Positions 61,560 through 64,000 of a stretch of DNA of 64,000 nt are shown piece after piece. Position 1 is the stretch's first letter; each line of letters opens with the position of its first letter. The stretch comes from Paenibacillus sp. J23TS9 (GTDB lineage Bacteria; Bacillota; Bacilli; Paenibacillales; Paenibacillaceae): the NCBI RefSeq assembly GCF_018403225.1, contig NZ_BOSG01000002.1:496001-560000 (forward strand). The letters run 5' to 3'. The translations under genes were made by a program, and so were the position numbers. Under the pieces are notes generated by a model that was given only the letters and a program-made list of their open reading frames with translations, was not told the DNA's origin and did not search any database.

Positions 61560-62294
61560 ATGAATAACAATTATCTCATTGCCGTCGTGGACGATGATTT
61601 GAATATACGCAATCTGGTGGAAGCCTTTTTGCAAAAAGAAAATTACCGCACGGTTGGACTTGGCAGCGCAGAAGAAGCCTGGGAACTGTGGAGGAACAGT
61701 CCCCCCGACATGTGGGTGCTGGATATTATGCTGCCCGGCATGGATGGATACGAACTTTGCCGGCGAATCCGGAGCGAGGCGGAAGTACCGATCATCATGA
61801 TTTCTGCCAGAGACAATGAGGTGGATAAAATCCTTGGGCTGGAACTCGGGAGCGACGACTATCTGGTGAAGCCGTTCAGCCCGCGCGAGCTTGTGGCCCG
61901 CATTAAAAGACAGCTTCAGCGCTGGTATAAAATGAACGGCACGGAAGGACATGCAGTCGCAGCATCGCCTGTGTCAATCGAGATCGGCCGGCTGCAGCTG
62001 CTGCCGGAGGAACGCCGCGTGTTCTGGCAGGGCGAAGAAGTGGATCTCACCAGTAAGGAGTTCACGATGCTGCAGGTTTTTGCCGAAAATCCTAACCGCG
62101 CTTTTACGAGAGACGAACTGCTCACCTATGTCTGGGGAGATGATTATTTTGGCAGTGACCGTGCGGTGGACCACTTGATTAAGCGGATGCGCAAAAAAAT
62201 CGGGCATCTGCCGCTTGAAGCGGTGTGGGGACATGGTTACAGGATGAGAAATAATGGAGGTGGCAGAAGCGATGAAGCTCGTTCATCAGATTAA
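61560..62294 (+). CDS. OmpR-family response regulator
   Basis: 244 residues from ATG 61560 (GGAGG). Receiver domain with acidic residues near 11-13, Asp55 (VLDIMLPGMDG) and KPFSPRELVARI, then a winged-helix domain (TSKEFTMLQVFAENPNRAFTRDELLTYVWGDDYFG). Overlaps the kinase gene by 23 bases. Confidence 0.93.
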   Translation: MNNNYLIAVVDDDLNIRNLVEAFLQKENYRTVGLGSAEEAWELWRNSPPDMWVLDIMLPGMDGYELCRRIRSEAEVPIIMISARDNEVDKILGLELGSDDYLVKPFSPRELVARIKRQLQRWYKMNGTEGHAVAASPVSIEIGRLQLLPEERRVFWQGEEVDLTSKEFTMLQVFAENPNRAFTRDELLTYVWGDDYFGSDRAVDHLIKRMRKKIGHLPLEAVWGHGYRMRNNGGGRSDEARSSD

Positions 62295-63645
62295 TTTGGC
62301 CTTTGGCATTGCTCTGGTATTGGTGCTTTCCGTTACCGGGATCATCATTCACTACGTGCTGCTCGATCACCTAATCGGCGCGCAGAGAAACGACCTGAAA
62401 GCCATGAGCGCGGAAATGACGGCCACTATGCAGCAGGGATACACGGCGATGAACAGTGTAGCGGTCAAAGATTATGCTTTGGCAGTACCCATTACACCTT
62501 CGAATCTCAGTGTGAACGCCATTCTGACCGATTCAACAGGCAGCATTCTCTCGGTATCTCCGTCAACGCCTTATTCTATAGAATCGTCCCCGTCTGTTGA
62601 CACGGGCAAAATGGCTAAACTGCAAACGGCCACTTTCCAAAGCATCCAGAACGGCACCGCCAAGGACTTTATTACAGTCGACAATGTGACGCCTCAGGGA
62701 AAATTAACATTGTACACGCCCTTAAGCAAAATCAAAACTATTGAACAGGCGCTGCTGAAACGGCTGCTTATTATTTTCAGCACAGCGGGGCTCGTCATGC
62801 TTATCCTCAGCCTGTTTATTACAAAAAAGTTCATTGAGCCTTTAATCCAGCTGCGGGATGAGCTGAACAAAGTGAAGGAACGCCGCTTCGCTGACGTTAG
62901 TTTCGTGAAGGCCGGCGGCGAGATCGGCTCGGTGGCCAAATCGCTATTTGACATGGCCGGCGAGTTGAACCGCTTCAATCATGTGCAAAAACAATTTTTC
63001 CAAAACGCATCGCATGAATTAAAAACGCCGCTGATGTCCATCTCCGGTTATGCGGAAGGCATTCGCGACGGTGTCTTTGAAGGGGAAAACGTCCGCAAGG
63101 GGCTAGATGTCATCATGAGCGAAAGCGCACGCCTCAAAAAGCTTGTCACCGAAATGACGCTGCTCGCCAAGCTGGACAGTGAAGAGGATGTGTTCAAGGC
63201 CGAGGAAATTTGCCTCCAGGATCTGCTGACGGAAACGGTGGAACGCATGAATCCCCTTCTCGTTAAAAAAGGAATCACGCTGCATACGATGTACGAGGAC
63301 ATCGAGCTGGTGAAGCTGCGCGCGGATCGCGACAAGCTGCTGCAGGCGCTGCTGAACGTCGTCTCCAATGCGGTACGTTACGCCAAGCATCATATTTATA
63401 TCCATGCGGAGATCCAGAACAAGCATATAGTCATTCGGATAAGTGATGACGGGCCGGGCATATCAGAGACTCTGCTCCCGTATCTCTTCCACCGTTTTGT
63501 CAAAGGAAAAGACGGCGAATCCGGCCTCGGACTCGCCATATCCCGCGCCATTGTCGAGCGCAGCGGCGGCTTAATTCAGGCTGGCAACAAACGCGGAGGT
63601 GGAGCGGTGATTTCGCTGGATTTTCCTGCGGTGCCGGGGACTTAG
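62272..63645 (+). CDS. Sensor histidine kinase (HAMP, class I)
   Basis: 457 residues from ATG 62272 with GGAGGTGG inside the regulator gene. TM helices at about 9-30 and 165-185, HAMP, then QNASHELKTPLMSISGYAEGIRDGV with His248, NVVSNAVRYAKH and DDGPGI. Pairs with the preceding regulator. Target genes unknown; the divergent small membrane protein and the repeat protein are candidates. Confidence 0.92.
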   Translation: MKLVHQINLAFGIALVLVLSVTGIIIHYVLLDHLIGAQRNDLKAMSAEMTATMQQGYTAMNSVAVKDYALAVPITPSNLSVNAILTDSTGSILSVSPSTPYSIESSPSVDTGKMAKLQTATFQSIQNGTAKDFITVDNVTPQGKLTLYTPLSKIKTIEQALLKRLLIIFSTAGLVMLILSLFITKKFIEPLIQLRDELNKVKERRFADVSFVKAGGEIGSVAKSLFDMAGELNRFNHVQKQFFQNASHELKTPLMSISGYAEGIRDGVFEGENVRKGLDVIMSESARLKKLVTEMTLLAKLDSEEDVFKAEEICLQDLLTETVERMNPLLVKKGITLHTMYEDIELVKLRADRDKLLQALLNVVSNAVRYAKHHIYIHAEIQNKHIVIRISDDGPGISETLLPYLFHRFVKGKDGESGLGLAISRAIVERSGGLIQAGNKRGGGAVISLDFPAVPGT

Positions 63646-63691
63646 CAGCACTGCCCCTCCCGAAGAAACAATCTGTATAGTAATTCCCGAT

Positions 63692-63722
63692 AAAAAAAGA
63701 CCCTCGAAGGGTCTTTTTTTTG
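63692..63722. terminator. Bidirectional intrinsic terminator
   Basis: AGACCCT-CGA-AGGGTCT with a run of A before and T8 after; it serves the convergent kinase and deacetylase genes. Confidence 0.85.
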
Positions 63723-63738
63723 TTTATTCTGTAAGCCC

Positions 63739-64000
63739 CTATTTCAGCAGCTCCTGTACAAGTCGCAGCACCGAACGCAGACGCGGCTGCTTTAAATGCT
63801 CCTGTACATACCGGTAGTTCGTCAATTCAACACCGGCATCGCGAAGAGCATAGCTGAAATCTTCGTCAAAAGGGAGCCGGAATTCCCATACCCGCTTGGC
63901 GTAATTCGGAATGTTCTCCTCCATCCACGGATCCTCGACACCGGGATGGATGTAAGTCTCGCAGACACCGTCCGGCAGATGGTACAGCTTGGCGATCATC
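63739..64000 (-). CDS. ChbG/HpnK (YdjC-like) carbohydrate deacetylase, C-terminal part
   Basis: 86 residues visible; the N-terminus lies beyond the right edge. LPDGVCETYIHPGVED and WEFRLPFDEDFSYALRDAGVELTNYRYVQE match the C-terminal part of YdjC-fold deacetylases, including the conserved HPG. ChbG acts on N-acetylated chito-oligosaccharides, which would fit the chitinases in this window, but other members deacetylate different sugars. Confidence 0.7.
   Translation of the reverse strand, partial: MIAKLYHLPDGVCETYIHPGVEDPWMEENIPNYAKRVWEFRLPFDEDFSYALRDAGVELTNYRYVQEHLKQPRLRSVLRLVQELLK

Overview
The window looks like a chromosomal segment of a Paenibacillus-type, spore-forming, polysaccharide-degrading Firmicute. 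The evidence is strong AGGAGG-type ribosome sites, YesM/YesN-type two-component pairs, Lpl-type sugar ABC importers, an SLH-anchored glycoside hydrolase, cre-like catabolite sites and many secreted GH enzymes. No rRNA, tRNA, CRISPR array or insertion sequence was recognised. Taxonomy is inferred from gene style, not from a search.

Layout. (1) 1-3857, minus: OmpR-type regulator, sensor kinase, a protein of unknown function and a solute-binding protein that runs off the left edge. (2) 4032-5621, plus: PadR repressor, a membrane protein and an exported DUF4825-like protein, with a dyad that fits exactly between the proposed -35 and -10 boxes. (3) 5791-6741: an orphan, divergent MraY paralogue. 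(4) 6908-12336, minus: secreted GH8 chitosanase/glucanase and a multidomain GH87 alpha-1,3-glucanase. (5) 12961-31787, minus: a large glycan-utilisation locus with two Lpl-type permeases, two paralogous binding proteins, a YesN/YesM pair, and enzymes GH95, uronate-isomerase-like, beta-propeller hydrolase, GH31, GH88 and GH29. (6) 32006-42563: a second fucosidase module with a GH95, an oxidoreductase-cupin fusion, a complete binding-protein/permease set, and a divergent YesM/YesN pair. (7) 42691-45019: GH4 alpha-galactosidase and a divergent AraC regulator. (8) 45065-50665: small hypotheticals, an SRPBCC protein, an AraC regulator, a membrane-protein gene broken by a stop codon, an AT-rich gene, an orphan kinase and an alkyltransferase-like protein. 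(9) 50757-57068, minus: an SLH-anchored protein with two GH18 domains and a secreted GH18 chitinase. (10) 57577-64000: MsrA, threonine aldolase, two small conserved proteins (one Sm/LSM-like), an internally repetitive secreted protein, a small membrane protein, a two-component system and the end of a ChbG-like deacetylase.

Two themes stand out. GH8, GH87 and three GH18 catalytic domains together fit attack on fungal cell walls (chitosan/beta-glucan, alpha-1,3-glucan, chitin). The block at 12961-42563 reads as a Gram-positive polysaccharide utilisation locus for a fucose- (or L-galactose-) and uronate-bearing glycan: sensing by YesM/YesN, import by ABC transporters, then trimming by mostly signal-peptide-less and therefore probably cytoplasmic exo-enzymes. 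It lacks a recognisable endo-acting depolymerase and fucose catabolic genes, so the exact substrate is open. Several promoters carry cre-like sites, which suggests carbon catabolite control.
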